Shown here piece by piece: positions 32,780-44,397 of a stretch of 64,000 bases of DNA. A program made the translations under genes and the position numbers. This DNA comes from Celoporthe dispersa (lineage: Eukaryota > Ascomycota > Sordariomycetes > Diaporthales > Cryphonectriaceae): positions 434,001 to 498,000 of the forward strand of contig WAID01000011.1 in assembly GCA_016584495.1 (NCBI GenBank), given 5' to 3'. The notes beneath the pieces were generated by a model. That model saw nothing but the letters and a program-made list of their open reading frames with translations. It made no database searches and was not told the origin of the DNA. Every line of letters starts with the position of its first letter. Within the stretch, counting starts at the first letter, position 1.

Positions 32780-35696
32780 ATGCTGTACAACGGCGTTTCC
32801 AATCGGTGGAGGGGGTGGAAGGCCAAACACCAAGGTGATCTTGGGGCTGTGGATGCGAGGCCGTTTCGCCAGCAGAGTCTGAAGAGGTTTGATGGTGCCG
32901 CCAGGAGCTGCTCTTCATGGGACCGCCTGAGAAAGGTACCGTGACATCACTTTCCTGGCTCTGGACTTTTTCTCACACAGACTTGATGGCTGATCTCCCA
33001 CCCAGGATCCAGAGTTGTGTTTCCGGGATGGCAACTGTTTCGTGTACCTCTACGAGAAGGGACAGTCACGGCAGGGAGCCGCCTACGAGGTTTCCATCGA
33101 CAGGCTCCTTGCTGCTCATGCCCGGCCGCTGTTGGAGAGATTCTTGGATAGATCTATGTCCGAGGAGACTGCTTATCGGAAAGGTCACATCGACCTGTAC
33201 GTGCCCGCACCCACAGCGGCAAACCGATCTCAGGCCTTGCAGTATCATGTCGCAATTCGAAATTTTCTTGCGTGGGTTTACGGCCGATCACTCGTCGGGG
33301 ACCAGCTGGGCAACACGGTCATCGGACTCGTTCATAGCATGGATCAGTTTCGTGACCCTGGCGCCGACAACATCGAGGGCTTGTTGAACTATCTCAACGA
33401 TGCAGGATACCTGGACATGCGCAACCAGCCGCATCACGCTGTGGCTCTGTTGCGCGTGGCCGAGGTTTTCCAGATCCGGGACCTTTATATCAACGCGTTC
33501 ACGCATTGCGTGGGGATGAGCGAGCGCTTGTACAAGTGCTCCGAGCTTTCCGTGAGTGAACACCGTCCCTGGTGCGACTTGATTCCTTGTCATCAATAAA
33601 TTAGTAGAGAGCTTCGGCGCTTCAACGTACTGACATGTGTCCCCTAGCGTGTAAGCGTCGCCTCACGAAAGCTCATCAGACGAGCGAGGGCCGATATGGA
33701 ATCCCGACTACGCCGCGCCAGCATTATGCTGGGCGACCTGCTTGAGGAAGAACTGTCCGAGTCCCACGTTGGCCTGTCTGCGGGCGAGCGAGCACACCTC
33801 AACCGTTTCAGGTCTTACATCCGTGGTTTTTACAGGACAAAGTTTGGCAGCTTTCCTCCGCCGCCTTGGAACCCACGATGCGGCGGCATCTTCCGGCCCG
33901 AGGTATACTCCTCCATGAAGGCAGACTTTGAAGCGCTGTACGAGTACCTGGTCGATGAGAAGTTCACCACAGTCGACAACAGCCCACCTGTCGCGCACGG
34001 CGGACTCTGCACCCTGCAGAGCGTCTACGAGTTTGACAGGAGGCATGAGCTTGCCGCTCTCGAGCGCCCTCTACCGCTCCTCCCGGAGCTGAGGAGGGAT
34101 AAGCTGCACCGTCGGAGGAGTCTCATGCCGTGGCTCATCGACGGTCTCGGGCTCCGGGAGGGCAGGCTGCGCCCCGACCAGCGCCGCATCGCACATGCCG
34201 CCCTGCTTAGGGCTACGAATCAAGGAAAAGCTCATCTCCTGGACAACGAGTTAGTTCTGGCCTATCAGAGGTTCGAAGAGGACTCGGTCCTCCTCCACCA
34301 TCGCAAAGGCGAGCGCATTGAAAAATTCCCAATCGGCACCGGGGACGCCAGAAAAGTGAGGTGGCTGCTTGTCTATGCGATGTATCAGACGCTGCGCACC
34401 TGTGCTGAGGTCCCGAAAGAGGTCACCTCTATTACAGAGGTAGACTATCACCTGGGTGTCTCGACCAAGGGTACGCCTCCATGGCAAACAGAAGATATTG
34501 CCGACCCCCCACCCACTCTTAACAGATGGGATGCCGACGACTTCAGGCCTCGTACCCCACAGCATGACCAACCGATCAGTGCTGCGCCCCTACTGACTCC
34601 TGTCAAGCCCTCCAGGTCGGAGGAGCCAGGGCTGCATACTGGCATCGAGATCAAGCCTGACATCGATTACTTTTCACTGACCCACCGGGGTGAACCACAC
34701 GGGCGCCGTGGGCATGAGAATGAGATTGCTGTGCTTCCACGGTCGAAATCACATCGCCTGAGGAGGGGCATGTCTATCCGCAGGTCACTGAGTGTTTTCA
34801 GAACCGCTTCTCAGCGGCCTGCAACCTCGCACCCAGCCATCACGAACGCCAGGGCATACCAAGAATGCAAATCAATGCATCATGAAATCATCGTTCATGG
34901 GTACGGCAATGGGACAAATAACGCTACCGACCTGCCGACAGGCGGCACAGACAACACGGAAGATGTGAATGTTCCGGCTGGTTTTCCAGCCCGGCCGCCA
35001 GCTTTGGCAGCAACAAGTCGCTCAGTCTCAACAACTTCCACAAGAAGTCATTCGACTTCAGTCTCGAGATCATCTACTGCTGCTGCCAGCTCAGTGTCGA
35101 CAGCGCCCACCACCATCGTCGAGCCCTTGAGCCCTGTATCAGGGCCGAAGACGAGCAGCAGCTGTATGAGTCCTGAAGCCCCTGTGTCTGAGGCAGTGAC
35201 GGATGCGGCTTCCACCGACGAAAGTCACGCAATCACCGCCGACACGCACTATGACAACCTCTCGTTTCCATCGCGGAGGCAGAGCACCCGAAAGCCTCTG
35301 CGCAGCCTGTACTCGAGCGACGACATGTTCGCCGCCGCATCAGTGAGCGAAGCGCCACCGCCGCCGCCGCTGCCTCGGCGCAGCAGTAAGAGGTTCAGCG
35401 CGCCTGCGTCCAAGCGATGGAGCCTGCTGGAGCTGGTGGCGTCTCTTCGCGAGAACGACGGGGACAGCAGCGATTCAGAGGCTGATGATCTACAGCCCTC
35501 GCCGCTGCGCATCCGCAAGACTATAGGCCAGCGACCACGCATCCAAACCCATTTAGAGGTCGACCAAGATGACAGCCTGCGCGACTCCAGCGACTGGGAG
35601 CGGATGGTGCACAGTGCGTCGGAGGTCTCTCCGCCGTGTACGTGGGAGCAATTCACCGATCTTGGAGGCTTCCAACCCATTCAGTCGTTAACGTAA
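32780..35696 (+). CDS. large DUF8004-type fungal protein of unknown function, three exons
   Basis: Exons 32780-32935, 33006-33551 and 33648-35696 (introns 70 and 96 bp, GT..AG, all phase 0) give 916 aa. Residues about 40-390 match what I know as the DUF8004 family: KRFDGAARSCSSWDRLRK-DPELCFRDGNCFVYLYEKGQS, then RNFLAWVYGRSL, then RVSVASRKLIRRARADMESRL and RSYIRGFYRTKFGSFPPPPW, a tryptophan/proline-rich segment. The domain core includes a BTB-like disposition in its first part. From about residue 470 the chain is low-complexity, rich in Ser, Thr, Pro and Arg (LRRGMSIRRSLSVF; SVSTTSTRSHSTSVSR), with a poly-Pro stretch near PPPPPLPRR, probably disordered and phosphorylated. No membrane helix. 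The start is uncertain: 32780 is the first ATG in the frame. Function unknown. Confidence 0.8.
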
Positions 35697-36188
35697 ATGG
35701 TAAAGAAGATGCGAGGGCAGGATCAAGAGTTTGGAGGGATTTCTGGCGCCGGACGCAACCATTTCGTGCCTACTCGGCCATCATCACTCCTTGACTATAT
35801 TTCATTTTGTTCACTATGTTTCCAAGATACCCGACAGTCTTTTTTCGAAGGACCGCAGCCCTGCGCGGCCGTCTAGCAGCGCCCACGTTTCTGTTTTAAT
35901 CGATCCCAAGAAAACAGCAAGTGTAGCGACGCTCAAAGTACCCAGTTAGAGAAAAACACACCGAAAAATAAACAAGTTCCATCTCTTTAATCAACATATT
36001 AAAATGCTGCCCAATGTTTCCAAGACCCAATTGTTGCACGTGAATGCAGGCAAATCAGCGGCAGCGCCTTGCTTACCGTGCCGCAACAGCAGTGGCACCC
36101 GAAGAGAGCATTATGTAGCACTGGAAAGACCTTCGTCGCGGTGTACATACAGTCTCGACCTCGTCTAGCTATGTGTCCCCAATATACA
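35697..36188. other. intergenic between convergent genes
   Basis: 3' flanks of the DUF8004-type gene and the membrane-protein gene. No gene seen. Confidence 0.55.
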
Positions 36189-36973
36189 TCACTCGTCCTT
36201 GGCTGACCCGGTAGCTCGGGATGCGATGGTGATGGCGTCGATAATCTCGGATCCGATCTGGTAGATCATGTAGGACGGAACGACCAGCCAGGCACCACTA
36301 TCATCATCCAGTTTCAAAGTCAGTCTCTGCAGGTTAACCCAGATGGGTGAACAGGTGGGTGTACGCACTTGGGGATAATCCACAGCAGGATCAAGTCCCA
36401 CGGCTTGTTGTGGCCGATGTTGTCGAAACCAGAAAAGTACTCGTTCAGCCAGTACAGCATGGTCTTGCTGACCGTCATAACAGACGCCGCAAACCCGACC
36501 GCGACAGCCAGCGCGCCCGCGCGCCCAGCGACCCTCCTCCTCGCCTGCACAGCACCAGCAGAGGCCGTGACGCCGCCCACTGTGCCCCCCGCCCGATACC
36601 ACAGCGCGACATACGCAAGGTACATGAGCGACTCGACGACGTTCAGCCAGGCCTGCGCGGCCGTGAAGCCGTTGCCGAGGTTCCACTGCTTGAAGCCGTA
36701 CATGTGGTCGACATTGCCGTAGAGGTCGTAGGGCTTCCAGACGGGGCTGTGCGCCCACCCGCCTGGCATCGTCGCGGGGCGGCCGAGGACGTAGCCCGTG
36801 TCCCAGGCGACGAGGGGAAGCGAGATGGCGAGCCAGGCGAGGGTTATGGTCGTAGGCGCGTGGGACCAGCCGTGGGTGATGGGAGGGGATTTCTTGTCGC
36901 GCCTGCGGGTGAGGGTGGTGGGTGTCTTTAGGCCTGGCGTTAGGGCCCGCGAGGACGAGCGCGTTCCTACCAT
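36189..36973 (-). CDS. conserved fungal multi-pass membrane protein, two exons
   Basis: Exon 1 36973-36369, exon 2 36297-36189, 71-bp GT..AG intron; 237 aa. After a basic Thr/Arg-rich N-terminus (about 1-35) there are four to five hydrophobic segments: TITLAWLAISLPLVAWDTGYVL (about 41-62), a region around AWLNVVESLMYLAYVALWY (about 108-126), ALAVAVGFAASVMTVSKTMLYW (about 154-175), and WDLILLWIIPNGAWLVVPSYMIY, created by the splice. Motifs PYDLYGNVDHMYG, NGFTAAQ and FSGFDNIGHN are shared with a widespread uncharacterised fungal family; a resemblance to EXPERA-like sterol/emopamil-binding folds is possible but not established. Probably an ER or vacuolar membrane protein; no enzymatic claim is made. 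Confidence 0.83.
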
Positions 36974-37825
36974 TTTGGAGGGCTGTGTATATGGTATTGT
37001 TATGTGAGGTCGAGCTGGCTTTGGGTGTTTCTTGGTGGGTTCGGCACGGGGAAGCTTCTTGTTGCTGTGTGTTCAGGATTCCGGGGCGTGCTTGCGACGG
37101 GGGCGCGACTTGCTCGGCAGGGCAGGGTAGGTAGACTTTTTTCTTTCTTTCTTTCTCGGAACTTCGAAGGCCAGAGGGAGGGGTCAGGTGTGTCTCTGTA
37201 TGAAAGGATGGAGGTGGGCAAGAATCGCTACACGGGCGCAGAGCGAGCAGGAGAGAGCTTGATGAAACACGGATGAGTTGTACATATGTACAATGGTTGA
37301 GGTTCGCGGGGCTGCCACCTCGCGTGAACCCCTGTTTAGTGATGCCATGGCGGGTCTGGGGTTGTCATAGCAGTACGCAGGGCGACTGGCCCTTGTAGCA
37401 ACTTACTGCGGCAGTGTGGTAAGATTATGGCAAGAGCGCGTACAGGTTGACAGGGATGTTGTGGTGCTGGGACCCCTGTACCCAAGTACTAGCTCGATAC
37501 GACTTACAGCAGGTACATACGTACATCGTACCTTACCGTATCGGCGTACGCACACCATCAGTAGATAACTATTTACTCTCTGATCGCCCCTGCACTGACC
37601 TGCCTCTTCCATTCCCCTCAGCCCCGTCAACAGGCACTTTCCTCTTTGCCTCTCTCTTGTTTTTCGTGCCAAGGCTCTTGCCTCTGTTTCTCTTTCTCTT
37701 CCTTTTTTTTTTCTCTCTCTTTCCGCTTCCCTTCCCCTTCTTTTTCGGGCCTGTGCTCAGGCTGTTATCCCACAGATCTCACCTCCAAATCATCCCTTTC
37801 GACGACGACCGCCACGTCATGCACC
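36974..37825. other. intergenic between divergent genes
   Basis: Upstream of the membrane-protein gene (minus) and the F-box gene (plus). A long CT/T-rich tract at 37640-37745 precedes the F-box start, as in many fungal promoters. No gene seen. Confidence 0.5.
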
Positions 37826-39515
37826 ATGGACAGTCTACCGGGCGAGATCATTGACAATATCCTCGACCATGTATCATTCAAGCAGGGTGCATCGGTTCCT
37901 GAGCCTCTCTCCAGCTACGCGATGCTTGGCCGCAGATAGCAGATTGCCGTCGAGCTCCGGACTTTCAGGAGCATCAAGATTCGCAGCTGCGACCTCGGCA
38001 TGTTTGAAAGCCTCGTTCGAGGACGGTATAGTCAGGCCCGCCGCGAGATTCTGAAGGAGATCACCTTCCATGTCCAACTTGGTAAATATCCTGATTGGTC
38101 AGCATCCCGTCCTCTGTCTTCGTTGTTGAATGTGCTCTGATATGCGCTGTGAACCCTGCAGTGCGCAGTGGCTTCAGGAACCCAGCTGGGTTAGGGAGAA
38201 GAACAACACCCATCTGACATGGGCTGCTAAGCGGTTCTTCTACCTTCTCAACATATGGCACCCTCAAAAGGTAGCCCAGGGAAAGGACATAAGAATTGTT
38301 GCTCCCATCTCCCTACATATTTCCGCTTCGTCTCCATCCGATATCGACCGATTCACGTTTGCTGGCCAATTTGTGAAGAAAAATTCCATCTGGGGCGACT
38401 GGGTGCCCACACGCAGCATGGAATGCTACCTTGAAGTGGCCAGCGACACCCGGCTGACCACATTGGAAGCAGTGACTGGGTTCCATGTTGACTACCATAC
38501 CAGCAGCCGAGGGTTCTCGCCTGCAACTCTTGCTCGCATGGCTAAAGCGCTGCCAAATCTTCAGGATGTCAGCTGGGAGTTTCCAATGGTGGAAAATCGG
38601 CTCAGGAGAATCCGACGTGAGCAGCGGTGTGGTGAGTGCACTCGAATGTATCCCCTATACTTCTCTCTCTCTCTCTTTCTCTCTTCAGGCGCCAAACCGC
38701 CTACCACTGACATTTCAAAACACGACAAGCCGTCGGCCGCATCATGCTAGGCCTCCCTTTCAAGCACCTCACAGAAATCCGGATTCGGGACTTGCGTACT
38801 AGAATCCTGAATCACGACTTCAGGCCTGGTTGTGTATGCGCGCACACGACTAGCCATGTCGACCTGCTCGGCCACGCGATCAATCAGATCTGTCAGCGCA
38901 GCCCGGTCCGAAAGCTCGTGCTTGATGGGCACTTCATCATATCCACCGAGGTTTTTCCAGCTGCCGCCCGACGGCGGAGAGCTCTGGCCATCCATGGAGG
39001 TAGTCAGGATGGATGCTAGCCTGCTCACTGCTGGCGGTGGCTGGTTTTTGAAATCAAGCCTCGAGGAGCGGGTGACTCGCCGTGCCCCAGAATCATCACG
39101 ACGCACGCAGAACGGCCGCGAGCCCATCAACCTGTGGCGAGACTGTGTGGACCCGGAGTTGTACGATCCTCTCATGTATAAGTTGGCAAACGCCATGCTG
39201 CGGATGCCCAGGCTCCAGCGATTGAAGCTGGCATTCACGAACTGGTATAATGAATCGTCTCGGGGAAAGTGCCCCGGCCTCGAATACTACCTAGAAACGC
39301 CTAGTGACAGAGCTAGAGCACCCAAAGCCTCCGTCTGGATCTTCGATTGCAACAGGGATCTGTACTGGCCATACTCGGACACGGGTTTGTACTGGGAGAT
39401 TCCAGACTACATCGGTGCAGCATACCGAGAGCTAGTCAAGGACGATAGCATCATCCAGAGGGTGCGATGCCCTAGCCACCTACCGAGCTGTCGAGATCCG
39501 TGGCTCTGGGTATGA
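37826..39515 (+). pseudogene. F-box protein gene with in-frame TAG and a frameshift
   Basis: Three exons: 37826-38097, 38162-38631 and 38730-39515. The N-terminus (MDSLPGEIIDNILDHV) is an F-box, and the body resembles fungal F-box proteins that supply substrates to SCF ubiquitin ligases. Codon 38 (37937-37939) is TAG exactly where the family has Trp (SSYAMLGRR-stop-QIAVELRTFRSIKI), a G-to-A change of TGG. Further on, the T5 run in GTTTTTCC near 38949-38955 has one base too many: sequence before it ends DGHFIISTEVF and after it continues QLPPDGGELWPSMEVVRMDAS in another frame. Intron 2 is best read with acceptor AG at 38728-38729 (branch CTGAC nearby), giving RREQR-CAVGRIMLGLPF. A pyrimidine-rich decoy acceptor at 38688 leads to a stop. 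The repaired length would be about 508 aa. Probably non-functional, unless both are sequence errors. Confidence 0.72.
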
Positions 39516-39869
39516 GTAGGTCGTCGTCGCATATCGAGCGTGGGTAGGATCAGAAATCTGTCATCACCACCAGCGTTTGAACCTGACACAGCCTTACAAG
39601 AAAGCGTTTTCCTTCCAAAAGAATAGTGCACCCTGGACTACAGAAGAATACGGTCACAATACATAAATTGACAACAGTTCTAATGTCCTCGTCACAAGTG
39701 AGACCTTTTGATCTCGAGGCTCGCACTGGCTCCTTCTTAGCTCGTAGACCAGAGGTTTCTAGCCCACGCCCTCGAGAGCCTTAAAAGCTCACCAAGTATA
39801 CTCACATGACGCGCACAGTCTTTTTCTTTCTTTCTTTCCTTTCGTCCTGTCTTTTTATTTTTATTTTAG

Positions 39870-39904
<35 letters not shown>

Positions 39905-40065
39905 ATGCCCAAGCCCCAGCCATATCATTCCGAAGGGAGATATTCTTTTCACTCTCATTCTTTTCCTGCCTAGAACGAAGGATCAGTGCACGTGTTTCGA
40001 CCCAAGGCTTTCTACACCTCAAGCAAGATACACAACAACAAAGCCAGGACACCTCCACCCCCAAA
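39516..40065. other. promoter region of the GH43 gene
   Basis: 550 bp. Contains alternating AT then (GT)n at 39870-39904, about 165 bp before the GH43 ATG. The AT part could serve as a TATA region. Confidence 0.5.
39882..39904. repeat. (GT)n microsatellite next to (AT)n
   Basis: Compound dinucleotide repeat, (AT)n at 39870-39882 followed by about 11 GT units, upstream of GH43. Confidence 0.92.
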
Positions 40066-41080
40066 ATGAGATCGTTTCTACTGAGAGGCTTCTGGGCTGT
40101 TATGGTCACTGCAGCAGCCCAGGCAAGAAGTGTCGTCCCCCAGCCAAGAAACGTGCATGCTTCTCTCTTCAAAGGGTGGTATGCGGACCCAGAGATCCGT
40201 GCATACGACGGCGTCTACTGGATCTTTCCGACGACCTCGATCCCCTCGGGCCACCAGACCTACTTTGACGCCTTTTCCTCCCGCGACCTCGTCCACTGGA
40301 CGATGCACCCGTCCATCCTCACACCGCAAGAAATCAGATGGGCCACGGACAACCTCTGGGCACCTACGTCCATCAGGGAGGAACGGAAAATACTACCTGT
40401 ATTTCAGCGCGAATGGGCTGCGTACGACCAGGGAGACGGCAGGGATCGGTGTCGCTGTTGCCGATGCACCGGGAGGTCCGTACCGAGATGTCCTGGGCAG
40501 GCGCCTAATCGACTCGGTCATTAATAATGCGAATCCTATGGACCCTGACGTGTTTGTGGACTACGATGACCGGGTCTACCTGTACTGGGGCGGCACAGCA
40601 GTCAATGTGGCCCTGCTGGACGACGACATGGTCAGCTTCCTGCCTCTACCCGGCAGAGGCGATGAGGAGGACGAGGAAGACAAGGACCACACCCTCACCA
40701 TCAACGACTACATCAAGGACGTCTCGCCGAGCCCCACGTTCGTCGAGGGCACCAAGGTATTCCGCCGTGGTGCAATCTACTACATGATGTGGTCCGAGAA
40801 CGGCTACGGCGACCCGACATACCAGGTCGCGTACGGCATGTCGGCGTCACCGCTGGGCCCCTTTGGCCGAGTGGGCGTGGTGCTGCAGCAGGATCCAGAG
40901 ATAGCGGTCGCGACGGGCCACAACAGCGTGGTGAATGAGCCTGGCACGGATGTGTGGTATATTGTCTATCATAGACGGGCGCCGGAGGAGGCGGATGTGA
41001 ACAAGAGGGTCATCGCGGCAGAGAGGATGTATTTTGACGAGGACAGCGGGACTATACGACCTGTGCGGGTTACGGTCTGA
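40066..41080 (+). CDS. secreted GH43 glycosidase (arabinanase/beta-xylosidase type), frameshift near residue 105
   Basis: Glycoside hydrolase family 43 enzyme, expected to attack arabinan or xylan side chains outside the cell. Signal peptide about 1-21 (LRGFWAVMVTAAAQA). The five-blade propeller residues can be placed: catalytic-base Asp in GWYADPEIRAYDG (about 40-52), the pKa-modulating Asp in NPMDPDVFVDYDD, and the general-acid Glu in TFVEGTKVFRRG. MWSENGYGDP and HNSVVNEPGTDVWYIVYH follow in family order. The reading frame breaks at 40376-40378 (GGG): NLWAPTSI lies in the first frame and RNGKYYLYFSANGL in the second, and removal of one G joins them. Repaired length 337 aa, typical of the family. 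Single exon. Confidence 0.86.
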
Positions 41081-42063
41081 TGTCAAAATGCATGGAGAGG
41101 AAGAGATAGAGAGGGGGGCGGGGGGCATGCGGGGAAGTAGGATGAGACATAGTTACCTGCTTGTGGACCCCCTAGAGGAAGAGAATGAGGCACGGGAGGA
41201 AGGAGAGCGTGGAAATAAGCTTGGAAATATGGGATGGTCATAAATCACACAGGCATGATTGGATAAAGGGACTCGACAGGCGGTAATGAAGCGGTATAGT
41301 GAAGGATTAATAAAGATCCTTACTACTTAAGTCACTACCACTGTACTATACTACGTATGTATGCAACCCTGCGTGCCGCTGTGCCCGCTGTCACTGCAGC
41401 GGGTCGGAACAGAAGGAGAAACCGATGTGTGTATGACGAGGCTCGCGATGATGGCCTCGCTCGCCGTCGGCACGCGATCTTGTCCATGCACATGCACACG
41501 ATTGGGTCACGTTGAAGGTTCGCGACACCGAAGAGGCCGAGTTTCCTTGTTGTGTTGCGGTTGCATATGGCTCATTTCTTGTGTAGGACTAGTTGATTCC
41601 GCGACATGTGGTTGACATGAAGAAGAAGACGAAGGGGTAGAGAGATGTGATATTGCACGGGAGTATCCGTATGTACTGGAGCGTGTATTTTGTTGGCGTA
41701 GATACATCGTAATACCTGTTGTCGTATTGTCGTATTCATCGTCTGGAAGTACAATATTTGTAGCGGTCAGCTCAAGGAGGGTGCTACGGCACGGGAACGT
41801 GGTTAAGTTCCACACGTACTGCGCACACGGGACTTCACAGTTGAGACCTTTGCTCTGACTAAGGTATATGGTGGGTATTATCAATAGTGAATTGCCGAAA
41901 CAATGTGAGTATTTGAAGGGCCTTTCTCTCTTGCCTTATATTGTCGTCTCTGTGAGTTATTATCCCAAGGTCAAGCGGCACTGAATACGTCCATCTTGTG
42001 GCGCTCGAAAGATTTATTTTTTTGTAATAATCATCAATTCACCGCGAAGAAGACTTCTCGAAG
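41081..42063. other. intergenic, no gene seen
   Basis: 3' flank of GH43 and promoter of the P450 gene. Only short frames without family signatures. Confidence 0.5.
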
Positions 42064-43925
42064 ATGGACAGTCCTCTGATGAATATCCATATGGGTGGCA
42101 TTGCACTGCTTCTGGCAGTGGGGATCGTACGTCTATCCAGACGGCGGTTTCGTTGAGCTTGATAGAGACCTGTCATTGCTGACCTGGAGACGGCACAGTT
42201 CATAGTGAGCAGCCTGCGAAATCCCCTCAACAAAGTCCCTGGGCCATGGTATACGCACTGGACTACGGTGGTCTCGCGGTACCACATGTGGAAGGGACAG
42301 CTGCCCTCCTATATACACTCACTTCACAAGGCATACGGTGAGTAATCCTTTCCATAATAATCCAGAGAGTTGTTGTTCTCAGAATATCAACCTCATTAAT
42401 AAAACAAAATAAAAAATAACCCACAATTCTTACACGCTCTCTCTCTCTCTCTCTCTCTCTCTCAAAGGCCCCATCGTCCGCACAGGCCCCAGCGCAGTCT
42501 ACATAGCCGACCCAGCCGCCTACCAACAAATGACCAGCATCAAGCACGAGTTCCTAAAGGAGCCCCGGTTCTACTGGGCCATCCACTCAGGCATCTCCAA
42601 CATCTTCACCACCGTCCGCCCGGACATCCACCGGTACTACCGCCGCCTCCTTGCGTCGGGCATGTCCGAATCCGGGCTCAGGCCGTTCCACGGGCAGATC
42701 GAGCCCAAGCACCGTGCTGTCATTGCGGGGATGCAGGAAGAGATGAGGAGCCGTGGGGCAGCAGATGTAGCCAAGTGGTGGCATCTCATGGCCTTTGATG
42801 TTATCTCTGAGCTGGCTTTCGGGGGAGACGGCCGGGCTGTTGCAGGCTGGCGAGGTAAGCTTTATCTCTGTCTCTCTTGTCTGAACAAATCTACATGATT
42901 ACTTCCTAACCACCCACACCAACCAGAGGAACGAAACTGCCCGGGACATGGACGCCCTGGGCCACGCCGCCTCCATCCGACTCACCTTCCCCGAGCTCGC
43001 CTGGTACCTGATGCCCCGCCTCCCCATCCCACCAAAGTCGGCCGAGAACGCGAGACGCCTCCGCGAGCACGCCTCAGAAGCCATCCGCCGCCACCAGCGC
43101 CTGGTCGACAACACCCCCGACGGCCAGGTCCGCCCCACGCTGATGTCGAAGCTGTACAGTGCGCGCGAGGAGGAGGCGCTGTCGTTTGAGAACCTCAGAG
43201 ACAATGCGCAGGTGTATCTGACGGCTGGGACGGGGACCACGGCCACCTCGCTCACCTTTCTGGTGTGGAGTGTCTGTCGGCGGCCCGAGGTGCAGCGCAG
43301 GCTTGTGGCGGAGGTGGAGGGGCGGGTCGCTACGCTCGGTGGGGACTTTGGCTACGAGGATATCAAGGACCTGCCGTACCTGAACTGCATTATCTACGAG
43401 ATCCTGCGGCTGTACAGTGTCGTCCCGGGCGGGATGCCTCGCGTCGTGCCGTCCGGAGGTGCCACCATGGCTGGGAAGTTCGTGCCTCCCGGGACGACGG
43501 TGGCGGCGCAGGCGTACACGATGCACCGCCACGAAAGGGTATTCCCACGGCCTGATGAGTTTCTCCCAGAGAGGTGGGAGCATCCTACCAAGGAGATGAG
43601 GGACTCGCTGATTGTGTTTGGTGGAGGTTCGCGCGGTGAGTCTCGGGCACGCAATGTTTCCTATGTCAAGGTCGAAGAAGGAAATGGACGAAACACGAAA
43701 AGAAAGAAAGAAAGAAAGCTAACATGATGGGATGTTCTCCATATAGTCTGCCTGGGCCAGCACCTGGCTATGATGCAGATGCGCCTCGCCACGTGTCGTT
43801 TCTTCCATGCCTTTCCGGAGGCCAAGGTTTCGCAGAGGGAGGGCATGTGTGATGCGGACATGGATCCGTCGTTATATCTGCTGCTGTCACCCAAGGGCGG
43901 GAGGTGTCTGATCGAGGCCTCTTGA
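42064..43925 (+). CDS. cytochrome P450 monooxygenase, five exons, frameshift in exon 3
   Basis: ER-anchored class II P450; substrate unknown. Exons 42064-42126, 42199-42337, 42468-42854, 42927-43635 and 43747-43925, all introns GT..AG (72, 130, 72, 111 bp). Exon 1 encodes a membrane anchor (GGIALLLAVGI). Then come the Pro-rich hinge VPGPWYTHW, the oxygen-binding I helix AGTGTTATS, the ExxR motif in YEILRLYS, and the heme loop FGGGSRVCLGQ, which is completed by the last splice. Exon 3 ends one base out of phase with exon 4. The G5 run at 42821-42825 explains this: with G4, exon 3 reads ELAFGETAGLLQAGE and joins RNETARDMDALGH in exon 4, matching the usual P450 FGE motif. Repaired length 491 aa. 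Confidence 0.86.
42437..42463. repeat. (CT)n microsatellite forming the polypyrimidine tract of P450 intron 2
   Basis: About 13 CT units ending four bases before the CAAAG acceptor of the 130-bp second intron. Confidence 0.92.
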
Positions 43926-44397
43926 GGTGTTTTCGACACTGTCGGAGGAGTGGTCCTCTTCACGCCGTCGGCGTGCCTGGCAGGCAGGGTGAGCTGCTGT
44001 GCTGATGTAATAGTCTTATGAATGCTACTTTTTTTCTTCTTCTGTTTATTCACAGAACTGGTCAACACGGAGAGTCACTCTGTAATACCATCTCCTCTGC
44101 TCTGCAGTGTGGGAGGAAGGATTACCGGTCTGATGAGGCTAGCCAGTCGTCTTCTACTATTTCCTGGCCACGTTGATTGTTCACCACCCGTCATGTTTAG
44201 GCCTTGGCTGTTCTTCTGAGATATATCTCGGGTATAGCTAATCTATTGTTCCACATTGCACTCGAGAGGCGACTGTGCCCACCCAATCTCGACAGCGAAC
44301 CGCATTAAACCGCCATGTGAGCAAAGACTTCTATTGTGCCTGGATTATAACAAGTTCACCTAAAGAAAGGAAGAGAGACCAGCATAGATCCGAGGAC
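43926..44397. other. intergenic between convergent genes
   Basis: 3' flanks of the P450 and arylsulfatase genes. No coding signal. Confidence 0.55.

Noticed and set aside
32566..32826. 86-codon minus-strand frame overlapping the start of the DUF8004-type gene
   Set aside because: Looks mildly protein-like but has no upstream exon I could support and is complementary to the Ser/Pro-rich plus-strand frame; kept only as a caution about the DUF8004-type start.
37870..37939. A 70-bp intron that would remove the TAG in the F-box gene
   Set aside because: GTATCA..ATAG would fit in phase, but it would delete VSFKQGASVPEPLSSYAMLGRR, which matches the F-box family.
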